Below are positions 32,301 through 41,500 of a stretch of DNA of 64,000 nt, in pieces (within the stretch, counting starts at the first letter, position 1; the number at the start of each line of letters is the position of its first letter). The stretch comes from Hydrogenobaculum sp. 3684. GTDB lineage: Bacteria > Aquificota > Aquificia > Aquificales > Aquificaceae. A program made the position numbers and the translations under genes. The stretch spans positions 186,001-250,000 of the forward strand of contig NC_015557.1 in NCBI RefSeq assembly GCF_000213785.1. The letters run 5' to 3'. The notes under the pieces were generated by a model. That model had not been told where the DNA came from. It saw nothing but the letters and a program-made list of their open reading frames with translations, and did no database searches.

Positions 32301-32912
32301 ATCTATATTCTTTGCAGTTTTTAAAAATGAGTCTATATCATCTACGAATATAAAATCAAAATCCCTTGGTATAAGCTCCTCATTTTTGTATAAAAACATG
32401 TTTGTGGTGATTAGTATTTTGTAATTTTGAGCTTTTAGTAAAGATTTATCTTTTTTTGCATCTAGTCCAAAAATTAATATGTCTTCTTCTTTAACCCCAA
32501 AAGACAAAAGCCTATCAAAGGTTTGTTTTAATAAGAGCTTTGTTGGCACCAATACGTAGGACTTTTTATTTCTTGTGGATAAAAAAGCCGCTAAAGATAT
32601 ACCAAAGGATGATTTTCCTATGCCGGTGGGGGCTATAAGAGAAAAAGATTCCTTTAAAAATACCCTTTTTGCCCAGGTTTTTTGAAGGGCCCACGGTTTT
32701 AAATTGGTATATTTATAGAAATACTCTTCCCATGAGTTTAACTCTTTTTCTATATCGCAACGCTCTTTTAAAAGACCCTCTTTCAACACATCGCATACGT
32801 TTTCGCTTTCTTCTTCTAAACATTTTTCGCAAGGAAGACCTTTTGCGAGTCTATAAGAGGATATATCGCCTCCACAGTTTGGGCATAGGTTTTTAAATAT
32901 AGCCTCTATCAT
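29397..32912 (-). CDS. rgy: Reverse gyrase
   Basis: Reverse gyrase (1171 residues) introduces positive supercoils and marks a thermophile. The N-terminal zinc finger has Cys 10, 13, 28 and 31. The helicase-like domain has Walker A APTGIGKSS (about 94-102) and FVDDID. The topoisomerase IA domain begins near 585 (VIVESPTKAK), has TASIGHILDV and DPDTEGEKIA, and the active Tyr is about residue 874 in GYITYHRTDS. I see no second Cys4 zinc finger between TASIGH and DPDTEGE. Residues about 985-1014 are five Trp/Cys hexapeptides encoded by tandem 18-bp repeats, apparently an insertion. It abuts hpt with no gap. Confidence 0.96.
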   Translation of the reverse strand: MIEAIFKNLCPNCGGDISSYRLAKGLPCEKCLEEESENVCDVLKEGLLKERCDIEKELNSWEEYFYKYTNLKPWALQKTWAKRVFLKESFSLIAPTGIGKSSFGISLAAFLSTRNKKSYVLVPTKLLLKQTFDRLLSFGVKEEDILIFGLDAKKDKSLLKAQNYKILITTNMFLYKNEELIPRDFDFIFVDDIDSFLKTAKNIDKLLYIMGFEKDIIDKTFELLKLKSFFRKNETKLKAISQEINDYLSTQEQKTVLVLASATSKPKSKRVLVFKELLGFELSTPTYYLRNITDTFDEPPSYKLDYKTLIKYINTFGKGGLVFVSAEKGKDTIKEIIETLNKNHIKAISYEDIKEDDIKAYENGDIDVLVGIASYRNPLARGIDLPHVIRYAVFYGVPKIEIPLSLDAKINHLVMALLSIKNIFINTEHYQTISELIEQLNRYRYVKEENDVVKNLKQKAKEFFSQRDIIEKIENSKDITLKKQNDKYYILIPDINGYIQASGRTSRLYAGGISKGLSVVLVDDKATFESLKKKLLWLGDIKFENIKDVDIQSILKAIDQDRENLRAFIKKEKVLDQKDVIKPTLVIVESPTKAKTISSFFGKPARRTLNNVAFMEFSTDKNYIIITASIGHILDVTKNEGFDGVLVTDDHIIPIYETIEGKDNIVKSLRLAGIEIEKILIATDPDTEGEKIAWDLKEILSAFCKDIKRMEFHEVTKKAIANAIENPRDIKEPLVKAQVLRRVADRWVGFEYSKLIQKHFGKNWLSAGRVQTPVLGWIIERYNLHKVKIFRLSLKTQDIRIDFDIEDKTKAKTYYENVRYITIKTIKEEERFLEPSAPYTTDTLLKDASEKLKLSVKETMELAQELFEMGYITYHRTDSTHVSEVGISIAKSFIEEKLGKEYFKPRTWGKEGTHECIRPTKSMAPEDIEAFSINQDYGYQSFFTQQITKKHIRLYQLIFNRFMASQTRQVKVLQKTLLVSANTDKSWQTCEPWQTCDAWHNCEPWQTCEPWYTCLEKKLEIVDKILEDGWNIFIPINTTQIRKNNGNTANTFEIEEKELRAIPKMPLYTQGELVKEMKEKGIGRPSTYSIIISRLLERKYVIEKKSRLIPTKLGIEVYNFLKQSKELSYLVSEEFTRELEQKMDIISEKEEEDYEKVLKTLYDHLKFNIIY
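29871..29960. repeat. Five tandem 18-bp units inside rgy
   Basis: Units start at 29871, 29889, 29907, 29925 and 29943 with core ACAAGTCTGCCACG (variants ACAAGTATACCACG, ACAATTATGCCACG). The same core occurs inside intergenic repeats at 9660, 13231, 15454 and 15472, and inverted at 13286. Read as rgy, the tract encodes SWQTCE, PWQTCD, AWHNCE, PWQTCE and PWYTCL without disturbing the frame. Confidence 0.92.
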
Positions 32913-33416
32913 CTATATTTCTATCTGAGCTATAAAGTCTAAGTTTCTTCCAAAGCCGTTGTAATCAAGGCCGTATCCTACCACAAACTTATCTTCTATT
33001 TCAAAGCCTACGTAATCTGCCTTTACATCTACTTCTCTTTTGGAAGGTTTATCAAGAAGCACGCATATTTTGAGGCTTTTGGGATGTTTTGATAAGATTA
33101 GCTCTTTTACCTTGCTTAACGTTTTACCAGTGTCCAATATATCGTCTACTAAGACTACATCTTTGTCTTTTATATCCAAACTAATATCGCACAATATGTT
33201 AAGATTTGAGGATTTATCTCCTACGTATGAGCTTACTTTCATAAAATCAACAAACACATTTTTTTGTATATGTCTTGATAAATCACTTACAAACATAAAT
33301 GCGCCGTTTAAAAGCCCCACTATATAAACCTCTTCGTAGTCTTTTTCTATAGCCTTTGATAGTTCTATAACCCTTTTTTGTAAATCAAAGCTGTTTATAA
33401 TAGGTCTTACTCTCAT
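32913..33416 (-). CDS. hpt: Hypoxanthine phosphoribosyltransferase
   Basis: Hpt (167 residues) salvages hypoxanthine/guanine with PRPP. The PRPP-binding loop is VVLVDDILDTGKTLS (about 96-110), with VGLLNGAFMFVSDL near the N-terminus and the C-terminal YGLDYNGFGRNLDFIA typical of the family. A GGAG lies about 10 nt before the ATG. Its stop is immediately followed by the rgy ATG, so the two are co-transcribed. Confidence 0.92.
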   Translation of the reverse strand: MRVRPIINSFDLQKRVIELSKAIEKDYEEVYIVGLLNGAFMFVSDLSRHIQKNVFVDFMKVSSYVGDKSSNLNILCDISLDIKDKDVVLVDDILDTGKTLSKVKELILSKHPKSLKICVLLDKPSKREVDVKADYVGFEIEDKFVVGYGLDYNGFGRNLDFIAQIEI

Positions 33417-33506
33417 CTTTTAACTATTCTCCAATATTTACATTTTACCATAATTTGTGATATAATATAAGACTACATTTTTTGGAGCTTTTAAAAGCTA
33501 CAAAAC

Positions 33507-33535
33507 TTGAAATTTTTTTTAAAAAATGTTATAAT
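33507..33535 (+). promoter_or_regulatory. Promoter of the tRNA-tuf-secE-nusG transcript
   Basis: TTGAAA (33507-33512), a 17-bp AT-rich spacer and TATAAT (33530-33535) form a near-consensus sigma-70 promoter, ending 17 nt before tRNA-Tyr. It is the strongest promoter seen in the window. Confidence 0.85.
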
Positions 33536-33552
33536 GTAATATTTAGTAGGTA

Positions 33553-33639
33553 GGAGAGATAGCCAAGCGGCCAACGGCAAGGGACTGTAAATCCCTCGGG
33601 CTTCGCCCTTCGCAGGTTCGAATCCTGCTCTCTCCACCA
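33553..33639 (+). tRNA. tRNA-Tyr (GTA), CCA encoded
   Basis: The acceptor GGAGAGA pairs with TCTCTCC (33629-33635), followed by discriminator A and encoded CCA. The anticodon loop CTGTAAA gives GTA. A long variable arm (CGGGCTTCGCCCTTCG region) is typical of type II tRNA-Tyr. It opens a tRNA-Tyr/Gly/Thr-tuf cluster like the one known from E. coli. Confidence 0.95.
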
Positions 33640-33644
33640 TTTTA

Positions 33645-33716
33645 GCGGATGTAGCTCAATGGTAGAGCAGCTGCCTTCCAAGCAGCAGGCTGCGGGTTCG
33701 AGTCCCGTCGTCCGCT
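33645..33716 (+). tRNA. tRNA-Gly (TCC)
   Basis: The acceptor GCGGATG pairs with CGTCCGC, with one G-T pair. The stem GCTGC/GCAGC encloses loop CTTCCAA, anticodon TCC. The T loop is GGTTCGAGTCC. CCA is not encoded. Confidence 0.95.
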
Positions 33717-33738
33717 TTTGTTTTTAGTTTTGTTTTTA

Positions 33739-33811
33739 GCCCTGGTAGCTCAGTCGGTAGAGCACACCCTTGGTAAGGGTGAGGTCGCCGGTTCAAGTCC
33801 GGTCTAGGGCT
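33739..33811 (+). tRNA. tRNA-Thr (GGT)
   Basis: The acceptor GCCCTGG pairs with CTAGGGC. The anticodon stem CACCC/GGGTG encloses loop TTGGTAA, anticodon GGT. It ends 31 nt before tuf, and CCA is not encoded. Confidence 0.95.
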
Positions 33812-33840
33812 TTTAAAAATTTTTTTGGGGGTTTAGCGTT

Positions 33841-35065
33841 TTATGGCAAAGGAAAAGTTTGTTAGAGAGAAAGAGCACATTAACGTAGGTACCATAGGTC
33901 ACGTTGACCATGGTAAATCTACCTTAACATCTGCTATAACCTGTGTGTTAGCTGCTGGTGTATTACCAGGTGGTAAGGCAAAATGCTACCGTTATGAAGA
34001 AATAGACAAAGCACCTGAAGAGAAAGAAAGAGGTATTACCATCAACATAACTCACGTTGAATACGAAACACCAAAAAGGCACTACGCTCACGTTGACTGT
34101 CCTGGACACGCAGACTACATAAAGAACATGATTACAGGTGCCGCTCAAATGGATGGTGCAATACTTGTTGTATCAGCAGCAGATGGTCCAATGCCCCAAA
34201 CCAGAGAACACGTTTTGTTAGCAAGACAAGTTAACGTTCCTTACATAGTGGTATTTATGAACAAATGTGACATGGTAGATGACCCAGAGCTATTAGATCT
34301 AGTAGAGTTAGAAGTAAGAGACCTACTAAACAAGTACGAATTTCCAGGTGATGATGTGCCAATTATAAGAGGTTCTGCTTTAGGAGCCCTTGAAGAACTA
34401 GACAAAGGCAAACCAGACAAATGGTGCAATGCAATAGTAGATCTCATGAAAGCCCTAGATGAATACATACCATCTCCTCAAAGAGAAATCGATAAACCAT
34501 TCCTAATGCCAATAGAAGACGTCTTTACCATCTCTGGTAGAGGTACCGTTGTAACAGGTAGAGTGGAAAGAGGTGTACTAAAACCAGGTGAAGAAGTAGA
34601 AATAGTAGGTCTAAAAGAAGAATCCCTAAAAACCACAGCCACATCTATAGAAATGTTTAGAAAAATCCTCGATGAAGCATTGCCAGGTGACAACGTAGGT
34701 GTGCTGTTAAGAGGTGTAGGCAAAGACCAAGTAGAAAGAGGTCAAGTATTAGCAAAACCAGGTTCTATAACCCCACACAAAAGATTTAAAGCTCAAGTAT
34801 ACGTACTCTCTAAAGAAGAAGGTGGTAGACACACTCCATTCTTCCTAAACTACAGACCACAATTCTACATAAGAACCGCTGACGTAACAGGTACAGTGGT
34901 AAAACTTCCAGAAGGTCAAGAAATGGTAATGCCCGGTGATAACGTAGAGCTTGAAGTAGAGCTAATACATCCAGTGGCTATGGAAGAAGGTCTTAGATTT
35001 GCCATAAGAGAAGGTGGTAGAACAGTAGGTGCTGGTGTTGTCACCAAGATTATAGAGTGAGGAAG
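33841..35065 (+). repeat. Long direct repeat, tuf copy 1
   Basis: The whole tuf gene plus 2 nt before and 5 nt after it is identical in sequence to 50665-51889; the flanks then diverge. Identity of synonymous positions implies recent gene conversion or duplication. Confidence 0.9.
33843..35060 (+). CDS. tuf: Elongation factor Tu, copy 1
   Basis: EF-Tu (405 residues) delivers aminoacyl-tRNA to the ribosome. GTPase motifs are [18 protein letters not shown] and NKCD, followed by the two beta-barrel domains. The gene has GGGGG upstream and lies directly after three tRNA genes, the classical tufB-like setting before secE-nusG. It is identical to the copy after fusA. Its codon use (many CTA, ATA, AGA) is like other highly expressed genes here. 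Confidence 0.98.
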   Translation: MAKEKFVREKEHINVGTIGHVDHGKSTLTSAITCVLAAGVLPGGKAKCYRYEEIDKAPEEKERGITINITHVEYETPKRHYAHVDCPGHADYIKNMITGAAQMDGAILVVSAADGPMPQTREHVLLARQVNVPYIVVFMNKCDMVDDPELLDLVELEVRDLLNKYEFPGDDVPIIRGSALGALEELDKGKPDKWCNAIVDLMKALDEYIPSPQREIDKPFLMPIEDVFTISGRGTVVTGRVERGVLKPGEEVEIVGLKEESLKTTATSIEMFRKILDEALPGDNVGVLLRGVGKDQVERGQVLAKPGSITPHKRFKAQVYVLSKEEGGRHTPFFLNYRPQFYIRTADVTGTVVKLPEGQEMVMPGDNVELEVELIHPVAMEEGLRFAIREGGRTVGAGVVTKIIE

Positions 35066-35070
35066 AAAGT

Positions 35071-35220
35071 ATGAGAGAAATTATTACGTTGGCCTGTACT
35101 GAATGCAAGAGGAGAAATTACTCTATTACTAAAAACAGGCAAAAACATCCCCAAAGGGTTGAAATAAGGAAGCATTGTCCTTGGTGTAACAAGCACGTAG
35201 TTCATAGAGAGGTAAAATAG
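35071..35220 (+). CDS. rpmG: Ribosomal protein L33
   Basis: L33 (49 residues) is a small 50S protein of the zinc-binding form: CTEC and CPWC give two C-x2-C pairs, with the usual REIITLACTECKRRNY start and basic C-terminus. GAGGAAG precedes ATG. Its TAG stop shares its last G with the first base of tRNA-Trp. The tuf-rpmG-tRNA-Trp-secE-nusG order is common in bacteria. Confidence 0.95.
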   Translation: MREIITLACTECKRRNYSITKNRQKHPQRVEIRKHCPWCNKHVVHREVK

Positions 35221-35292
35221 GGGCACTAGCTCAATTGGCAGAGCGCGGGACTCCAAATTCCGCGGTTGGGGGTTCGACTCCTCCGTGCCCCG
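35220..35292 (+). tRNA. tRNA-Trp (CCA)
   Basis: The acceptor GGGGCAC (35220-35226) pairs fully with GTGCCCC (35285-35291), with discriminator G. The anticodon loop CTCCAAA gives CCA. Its first base is the last base of the rpmG stop codon, so processing at the tRNA 5' end would cut at the L33 stop. Confidence 0.94.
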
Positions 35293-35319
35293 CTCTTACG
35301 ATGAGTTTTGGGATTTTAG

Positions 35320-35520
35320 ATGGATAAAATTTTAAGCTTTTTAAAAGAAGTAAGGCAAGAGTTACGTAAGGTATCTTGGCCTGATAAAAAACTCGTCATA
35401 AGGGCGACGGTTAGTGTTATAATATTTTCTTTATTTTTTGGAATTTATTTATGGATTGTGGATTTGAGCTTTACGAAGATTTTATCGTTTATATTTGGTA
35501 TTTGGGGTGGTAGTTTATGA
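35320..35520 (+). CDS. secE: Preprotein translocase subunit SecE
   Basis: SecE (66 residues) is the small single-span form of the translocon clamp: an amphipathic N-terminal helix ([18 protein letters not shown]) and one membrane helix (about 30-62). The [12 protein letters not shown] motif is diagnostic. It overlaps nusG by ATGA. Confidence 0.95.
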   Translation: MDKILSFLKEVRQELRKVSWPDKKLVIRATVSVIIFSLFFGIYLWIVDLSFTKILSFIFGIWGGSL

Positions 35521-36254
35521 CTGATATGAAGTGGTATGCTCTGCAGGTTGAAGCTGGAAAGGAGACCACCGCTAAAGAATCTCTTATGAAGGTTATAGAA
35601 CTTGATAAGATAAACGATTTAGTAGAAGATATAGTGCTGCCTGCAGAGGAAAAGGTAGTTATAAAAGCCCTAGGGAAAGAGAAATATAGATTATCTTTAA
35701 GAGGGAACAACAGAGATATAAGTGTTTTAGGTAAGAAATGTGTAACTGTATTTAGAATAGAAGAAGGCACTGTAAAGGTTGTGCCCTCAGAAGATGGGGA
35801 AGAATGCAACCAAGATTGTATAAGGGCTGGAGAAATATCTAAACCAGGGCAAAAAATTACTTGCAAGGAAAATAAAACCGAAGCAAAGATAGTCTTGGAC
35901 AATAAAATGTTTCCAGGTTATATATTGTTAAAAGCCCATATGGACGATAGGCTTTTAAGAGCAATAGAAAAAGCACCGCATGTTTACAAGCCAGTTTTGG
36001 TGGGTGGTAAGATAGCTCCTTTGAAAGAGGAAGAAGTAAATAAAATATTGGCACATGCTCAGAGAGGATTCAAAACCAAGAAGGCTGTATTTGAAAAAGG
36101 TGAGCAAGTGAGAATTATAGAAGGTCCTTTTATGAGTTTTACCGGTACTATAGAGGAAGTAAACTTAGAAAGGGAAAAATTAAATGTGCTTATTAGCATA
36201 TTTGGAAGGTTAACACCTGTGGAGCTTGATTTTTCACAGGTAGAAAAGATATAA
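35517..36254 (+). CDS. nusG: Transcription factor NusG with inserted domain
   Basis: NusG (245 residues) links RNA polymerase with Rho and the ribosome. The NGN domain is split: [11 protein letters not shown] (4-14) and the [12 protein letters not shown] segment (about 127-138) flank an inserted domain of about 80 residues (47-126), as in Aquifex aeolicus NusG. The insert has four Cys (KKCVTVF, EECNQDC, KITCKEN). The KOW domain is [19 protein letters not shown] to the end. It is coupled to secE and followed by rplK. Confidence 0.95.
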   Translation: MTDMKWYALQVEAGKETTAKESLMKVIELDKINDLVEDIVLPAEEKVVIKALGKEKYRLSLRGNNRDISVLGKKCVTVFRIEEGTVKVVPSEDGEECNQDCIRAGEISKPGQKITCKENKTEAKIVLDNKMFPGYILLKAHMDDRLLRAIEKAPHVYKPVLVGGKIAPLKEEEVNKILAHAQRGFKTKKAVFEKGEQVRIIEGPFMSFTGTIEEVNLEREKLNVLISIFGRLTPVELDFSQVEKI

Positions 36255-36264
36255 GGAGTAGCGT

Positions 36265-36702
36265 ATGGCGAAAAAGTTAACAGCTACAGTTGAATTGATG
36301 CTTCCAGCGGGGCAAGCTACACCGGCTCCTCCTGTTGGACCTGCTTTAGGTCAGCATGGTATAAATATAATGGAATTTGTGAAGCAGTTTAATGCTGCTT
36401 CAAAAGACATGGAACCTGGTACTGTTGTACCGGTTGTGATTAGTATATATGCTGATAGAAGCTTTACGTTTATAATGAAAACACCGCCTACTTCTTTCTT
36501 GCTGAAGAAGGCGGCAAAGGTCCAAAAGGGTTCATCTGATCCAAAACGTCAAAAGGTTGGCAAGATTACCTTAAATCAGTTAAAAGAGATAGCTCAATTA
36601 AAAGCTAAAGATATGAACACTCAAGATCTAGATGCTGTTATGAGAACGATAGCCGGTACTGCCAGAAGCATGGGTATAGAAATAGAAGGTTATAAGGGGT
36701 AA
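36265..36702 (+). CDS. rplK: Ribosomal protein L11
   Basis: L11 (145 residues) binds the GTPase-associated centre of 23S r[23 protein letters not shown] and the C-terminal RNA-binding [12 protein letters not shown] are typical. GGAGTAG lies before the ATG. First of the rplKAJL cluster. Confidence 0.97.
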   Translation: MAKKLTATVELMLPAGQATPAPPVGPALGQHGINIMEFVKQFNAASKDMEPGTVVPVVISIYADRSFTFIMKTPPTSFLLKKAAKVQKGSSDPKRQKVGKITLNQLKEIAQLKAKDMNTQDLDAVMRTIAGTARSMGIEIEGYKG

Positions 36703-36707
36703 GCGCT

Positions 36708-37433
36708 ATGAGAAGAGGAAAGAAGTATATAGAGGCTTCTAAGATTGTAATGCCAGGTAAAACTTACACTTTGCCTGAAGCGGTAGATATTCTCAAAAAA
36801 ATGGAGGATATCTTAAAACGCAAGTTTGATGAGACTGTCGAGCTCGCTATGAAGTTGGGCGTAGATCCTAAATATGCGGACCAAATGGTTAGAGGATCTT
36901 TAGTATTGCCTGCTGGTCTTGGAAGAGAGCTCAAAGTGTTGGTTTTAGCCGAAGGCGATGCTATAAAAGAAGCTCAAAATGCCGGAGCTGATTATGCTGG
37001 CGGTGAGGATATAATAAATAAAATCCTCAAAGAGTCTTGGGTAGATTTTGATGTAGTGATAGCTACACCAGAGATAATGCCAAAGGTTGGTAAGCTTGGT
37101 AAGGTACTTGGGCCAAGAGGTTTAATGCCAAACCCTAAAACCGGAACCGTGACACCTAACGTAAAAGCAGCTGTAGAGGAAGCTAAAAAGGGTAGAGTAG
37201 AATTCAAAGTAGATAAAACCGGTAATATTCATATGCCTATAGGTAAGATAAGCTTTAAACCAGAGGATATTATGAAAAACGCTTATGCGGCTATAGACGC
37301 TGTGGTAAGAGCTAAACCTCCAGGCGCCAAGGGCCAATATGTGAAGAACATAGCAATATCTCTAACAATGAGCCCTTCTGTTGAACTTGATATACAAACG
37401 ACGCTAAAACAATTGCAAGAAGCTGTAGCTTAA
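36708..37433 (+). CDS. rplA: Ribosomal protein L1
   Basis: L1 (241 residues) forms the L1 stalk and in many bacteria represses its own operon. Family signatures are [28 protein letters not shown] and [15 protein letters not shown]. It starts 5 nt after rplK, so translational coupling and L1 autoregulation at the rplK start are likely by analogy. Confidence 0.97.
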   Translation: MRRGKKYIEASKIVMPGKTYTLPEAVDILKKMEDILKRKFDETVELAMKLGVDPKYADQMVRGSLVLPAGLGRELKVLVLAEGDAIKEAQNAGADYAGGEDIINKILKESWVDFDVVIATPEIMPKVGKLGKVLGPRGLMPNPKTGTVTPNVKAAVEEAKKGRVEFKVDKTGNIHMPIGKISFKPEDIMKNAYAAIDAVVRAKPPGAKGQYVKNIAISLTMSPSVELDIQTTLKQLQEAVA

Positions 37434-37446
37434 GTGAGGTGAAGTT

Positions 37447-37983
37447 ATGAACAAAGAGACGCTTCAGAAGAAGATAGAAACGGTAGAAGGCTATAAGAAA
37501 AAGCTTGCCAAGAGCAATTTTGTATTGTTTTTCAACTTCAATGGATTGCCTGCGGATGTGGCTACTTCTTTAAGAAGAGAGCTTAAATCTGCAGATTCTG
37601 AGATGTTGGTGGGTAGGACTACGCTATTTTTTAGGGCTTTTGAGAATACGATAATGCATGATCACAGAGAAGTCTTTGTGGGACCAACGGCTGTTGTCTT
37701 TTCATACAAAGACCCGGCTAAAACTGCCAAGATTGTTTTTGATACATGTAAAAGCATCGATAAAGATGACCCACTAAGATTTATAAAGGCTGGTATGTTA
37801 GGTAACAAATATCTTACACCTAAAGATGTTGAAGCTCTTGCCAATTTACCAAGCATGGAAGTGCTTGTATCTAAGCTTATGGGTGTATTGCAGGCCCCTG
37901 TGGTTGGCTTTATAATGGCTTTAAAAGCCGTTCCCCAAAAGCTTGTGCTTACTTTAAAAGCTATAGAAACTAAGAATTCTTAA
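37447..37983 (+). CDS. rplJ: Ribosomal protein L10
   Basis: L10 (178 residues) anchors L7/L12 dimers to the ribosome. The N-terminal rRNA-binding domain has [26 protein letters not shown] sequence (truncated here: [17 protein letters not shown]) and the C-terminal helix carries L12 sites. GAGGTGAAG precedes ATG. Only 13 nt separate it from rplA, too short for an E. coli-like L10 leader. Confidence 0.95.
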   Translation: MNKETLQKKIETVEGYKKKLAKSNFVLFFNFNGLPADVATSLRRELKSADSEMLVGRTTLFFRAFENTIMHDHREVFVGPTAVVFSYKDPAKTAKIVFDTCKSIDKDDPLRFIKAGMLGNKYLTPKDVEALANLPSMEVLVSKLMGVLQAPVVGFIMALKAVPQKLVLTLKAIETKNS

Positions 37984-38009
37984 AAAATTTATTTTGGAGG
38001 TTTGTAAAG

Positions 38010-38393
38010 ATGGCTACACTTACAATCGATGAAATCGTGGACGCTATAAGCGGCATGACAGTATTGGAAGTTGCAGAGCTTGTAAAAAAGCTCGAAGAAA
38101 AATTTGGTGTTTCAGCGGCCGCTATGGTAGCAGCAGCACCAGCAGCCGGAGGAGCTGCAGCAGCACCAGCAGCTGAGGAAAAGACCGAGTTTGACGTGAT
38201 ATTACAAGATGCTGGCGCTAATAAGCTCAACGTTATAAAGGTTGTTAGAGAGCTAACAGGCTTAGGACTCAAAGAAGCTAAGGACTTGGTGGACGGAGCT
38301 CCAAAACCAATTAAGCAAGGTGTATCTAAAGAAGAAGCAGAAAACATCAAGAAAAAGCTAGAAGAAGCTGGTGCTAAAGTAGAAGTAAAATAA
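38010..38393 (+). CDS. rplL: Ribosomal protein L7/L12
   Basis: L7/L12 (127 residues) recruits translation factors. The N-terminal dimerisation helices ([20 protein letters not shown]) are joined by an Ala/Pro hinge (about 34-57, [17 protein letters not shown]) to the conserved C-terminal domain with [24 protein letters not shown] lies 7 nt or so before ATG. A strong terminator follows. Confidence 0.97.
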   Translation: MATLTIDEIVDAISGMTVLEVAELVKKLEEKFGVSAAAMVAAAPAAGGAAAAPAAEEKTEFDVILQDAGANKLNVIKVVRELTGLGLKEAKDLVDGAPKPIKQGVSKEEAENIKKKLEEAGAKVEVK

Positions 38394-38432
38394 AGCTTTG
38401 GCAACTTTAAGGGTTTTGTTAAAAGAAAGTGG

Positions 38433-38468
38433 TGCACCCCAGAGGAGGGGTGCATTTTGTTTTTTTTA
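38433..38468 (+). terminator. Terminator/attenuator between rplL and rpoB
   Basis: TGCACCCC (38433-38440), loop AGAGGA, GGGGTGCA (38447-38454), then a T-rich run to 38468. This is a textbook intrinsic terminator. In other bacteria a partial terminator here sets the ratio of ribosomal protein to RNA polymerase; the same role is inferred, as no new promoter for rpoB is obvious. Confidence 0.9.
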
Positions 38469-38502
38469 ATATGTTTAAAAATTTTTATAAGGTGGTGAAG
38501 TT

Positions 38503-41500
38503 ATGCTTAAATTAAAGCATGCTATACCAAGAAAATTTTTTGGTAGACGTAGTGAGCTTTTAGATTTACCATTTTTAGTTAAGGTCCCCACAGAATCCTT
38601 TGAAAACTTCATTCAATTCAATGTGCCACCAACCAAAAGGAAAGAGCAGGGTCTTGAATATATACTAAGAACTTCGTTTCCATTTCAAGATACCAACAAA
38701 AATATTACGGTGGAATATATAGGGTATGAGATTGGAAATTGGGAATGCAACAAGTGTGGCTATAAACCAGAGACGGATTTTTTAGCTGGTGCTGATACAG
38801 AATGTCCAAAATGCAAAACAATACTTTCTTATAAAGAAAAATATACACCAGAAGAATGTAAAGAAAAAGGAATAACCTACAGTGCCCCCCTAAGGATAAT
38901 GTTAAGACTTAGAAAAAAGACAAAATCAGGGGAGTTTGTAGACACACCAAAGAAAATATACTTTGGTGAAATGCCAATGATGACACCTATAGGCACTTTT
39001 GTCATAAATGGAAGCGAAAGAGTTGTTGTCAATCAACTTATAAGATCTCCTGGTATATTCTATTCTGATAAGGAAGATAGGCAAAAAGAAGGCACTGTAT
39101 CAAGAACAATCTTTACAGCTAGCATACATCCAGATAAAGGCTCCCGAATAGAGTTTGAATTGTCCACCAATTCAGATATAATATCTGCAAGGATAGATAA
39201 AAAGCGTATAAGCGCTATCTCAATATTGAGGGCTTTCGGTTTAGAAACCGCCTACGATATATTGTCTCAATTTTATGAAGATGTTAAGGCTTTTAACGTA
39301 AAAGATGGTCTTATAATTGATAAAAACACCGGAGAAGTATACAAGCCAGAGGATTTAGAATCTCACTATCTTTTTGCAGTTTTAAGATATACCGCCAAGA
39401 TAGAAGGCACTGAGAAAGAAGAGGAGTTTATAGAAGAAAGGTATATTGAAGATTTGAATGTACTAAATAGGTTGATAAAAGATGAAAGGGTAAAGATAGA
39501 GCTATTGACTGCAGTACAATCAGAGAAAACCACCAAAAGCTTTTATGGAAAGATAATTCTTGAAACTCTCATAAACGATACGAAAGCAAAGGATCAGCAT
39601 GGCAAGAGCTTGGTAAGAACCAATTCTCAATTTACTTTAAGAGACATAGGTTTAAGAGATATATACGTAAAGCTTAGATCTATGGAAGGTCTTGTTCAGG
39701 AAATGGCTGATATCATACAGCGTTCTAGAGCCTACTTTGAAGCTTACTTCCAGGATATTGCAAGGTTTGATCTGTCTAAAGTAGGTAGAGTTAAAATAAA
39801 CGCCAAAATCTATATACACAAAAGAGAGCTTACAGAAAAAGACTTGGAAATTTTTGATGAGCTTCCGGTTTTAGAGTTGGCTAAAGATTATGATAACTAT
39901 AAAGAAGGTACTATCCTAACAAAGGATATTTTTGAGGATATCTTAAAATCTCATAAAACTGTAGAGGTAAGAGATTATACTGGCTTAGAAGCAAGATTTT
40001 TAAATTATAAAGATTTGGTAAATGCAATTAAATATTTGTTAAAGGTAAGGTTTGGTAAGGAAAAGAAAGACGATATTGCCCACCTTGGCAACAGAAGAGT
40101 AAGACCAATAGGTGAACTCTTGGAAAACCAAGCTCGTATCGGTATAGCCAGGATGTTGAAATCCTTTAGGGATAAAGTTGCTACGATAAATCCAGAAGAT
40201 CCTACAATAAAAGCTCAAGACTTGGTAAACTCTAGGTATCTTGTATCTTCTATGTTTGAATTTTTAAAAGGTGGTCAGCTTTCTCAATATCTTGATAATA
40301 CCAATCCTTTATCTTCGTTAACACACAGAAGAAGATTGTCTGCTTTGGGTCCTGGTGGTTTAACCAGAGAGAGCGCTAAATTTGAAATAAGAGACGTTCA
40401 TCCTTCTCACTACGGTAGGCTTTGTCCTATAGAAACTCCAGAAGGCCAGAACATAGGTCTTGTGACTTCTATGACCACTTACGCTCAAACCAACGAGTAT
40501 GGATTCTTGGTAACTCCTTATAGGAAAGTTGTGAACGGTGTTGTAACAGATCAAATAGAGTTTTTAGCCGCTTACGAAGAAGAAAACTTTGTAATAGCAC
40601 AAAGTACCCCTACAGACCAAAAAGGTAAAATACTGGGCGATAGGGTAATAGCCAGATATAAAAACGATATACAGATTGTTAAACCATCTGACGTAAACTA
40701 TATAGACGTATCTCCAAGACAAATAATATCGGTATCAGCTTCTCTTATTCCGTTTCTAGAACATGACGATGCGAATAGAGCTTTGATGGGTTCCAACATG
40801 CAAAGACAGGCAGTACCTCTCATATTTACACAAGCTCCTTTGATAGGTACAGGAATGGAATCAAGAGTGGCTATAGATAGTGGTGCTGTCATTTTAGCCA
40901 AAAGAGGAGGCGTGGTAGAAGAGGTAGATTCAAATCGTATTGTTATAAGGGTAAATCCTGATGAAATAAACGAAAAAGACCCTCTTGATATGGGTATTGA
41001 TGTTTATAAGCTTTTAAAATTTGTAAAAACAAACCAAAACACATCTATAAACCAAAGACCAATAGTGCATAAAGGCCAAAAGGTAAAAAAGGGCGATTGT
41101 ATAGCAGACGGTCAATCTACCTTTATGGGTGAATTGGCTCTTGGAAAAGATTTGCTTGTTTGCTTTATGCCGTGGCGTGGTTATAATTTCGAGGACGCTA
41201 TAGTAATATCAGAAAGGTTGGTGAAAGAAGATGTGCTCACTTCTGTTCATATAGAAGAGCTAAAAGCAGAAGCCAGAGAAACAAAGATAGGTGATGAAGA
41301 GATCACTAGACAAGTGCCTGGGGTATCAGAAAAAGCGTTGGCTTATCTTGATGAGTACGGTATAGTTAAGATTGGTACATATGTAAAACCAGGCGACATA
41401 TTGGTGGGTAAGGTTACTCCCATTGGAGAAACTCAATTAACTCCAGAGCAGAAACTCTTGCAAGCCATCTTTGGTGAAAAGACTAGAGATGTTAAAGACT

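Noticed and set aside
37434..37446. An L10-type autoregulatory RNA leader before rplJ
   Set aside because: Only 13 nt separate rplA and rplJ, too short for the known leader structure; regulation from within rplA cannot be judged.
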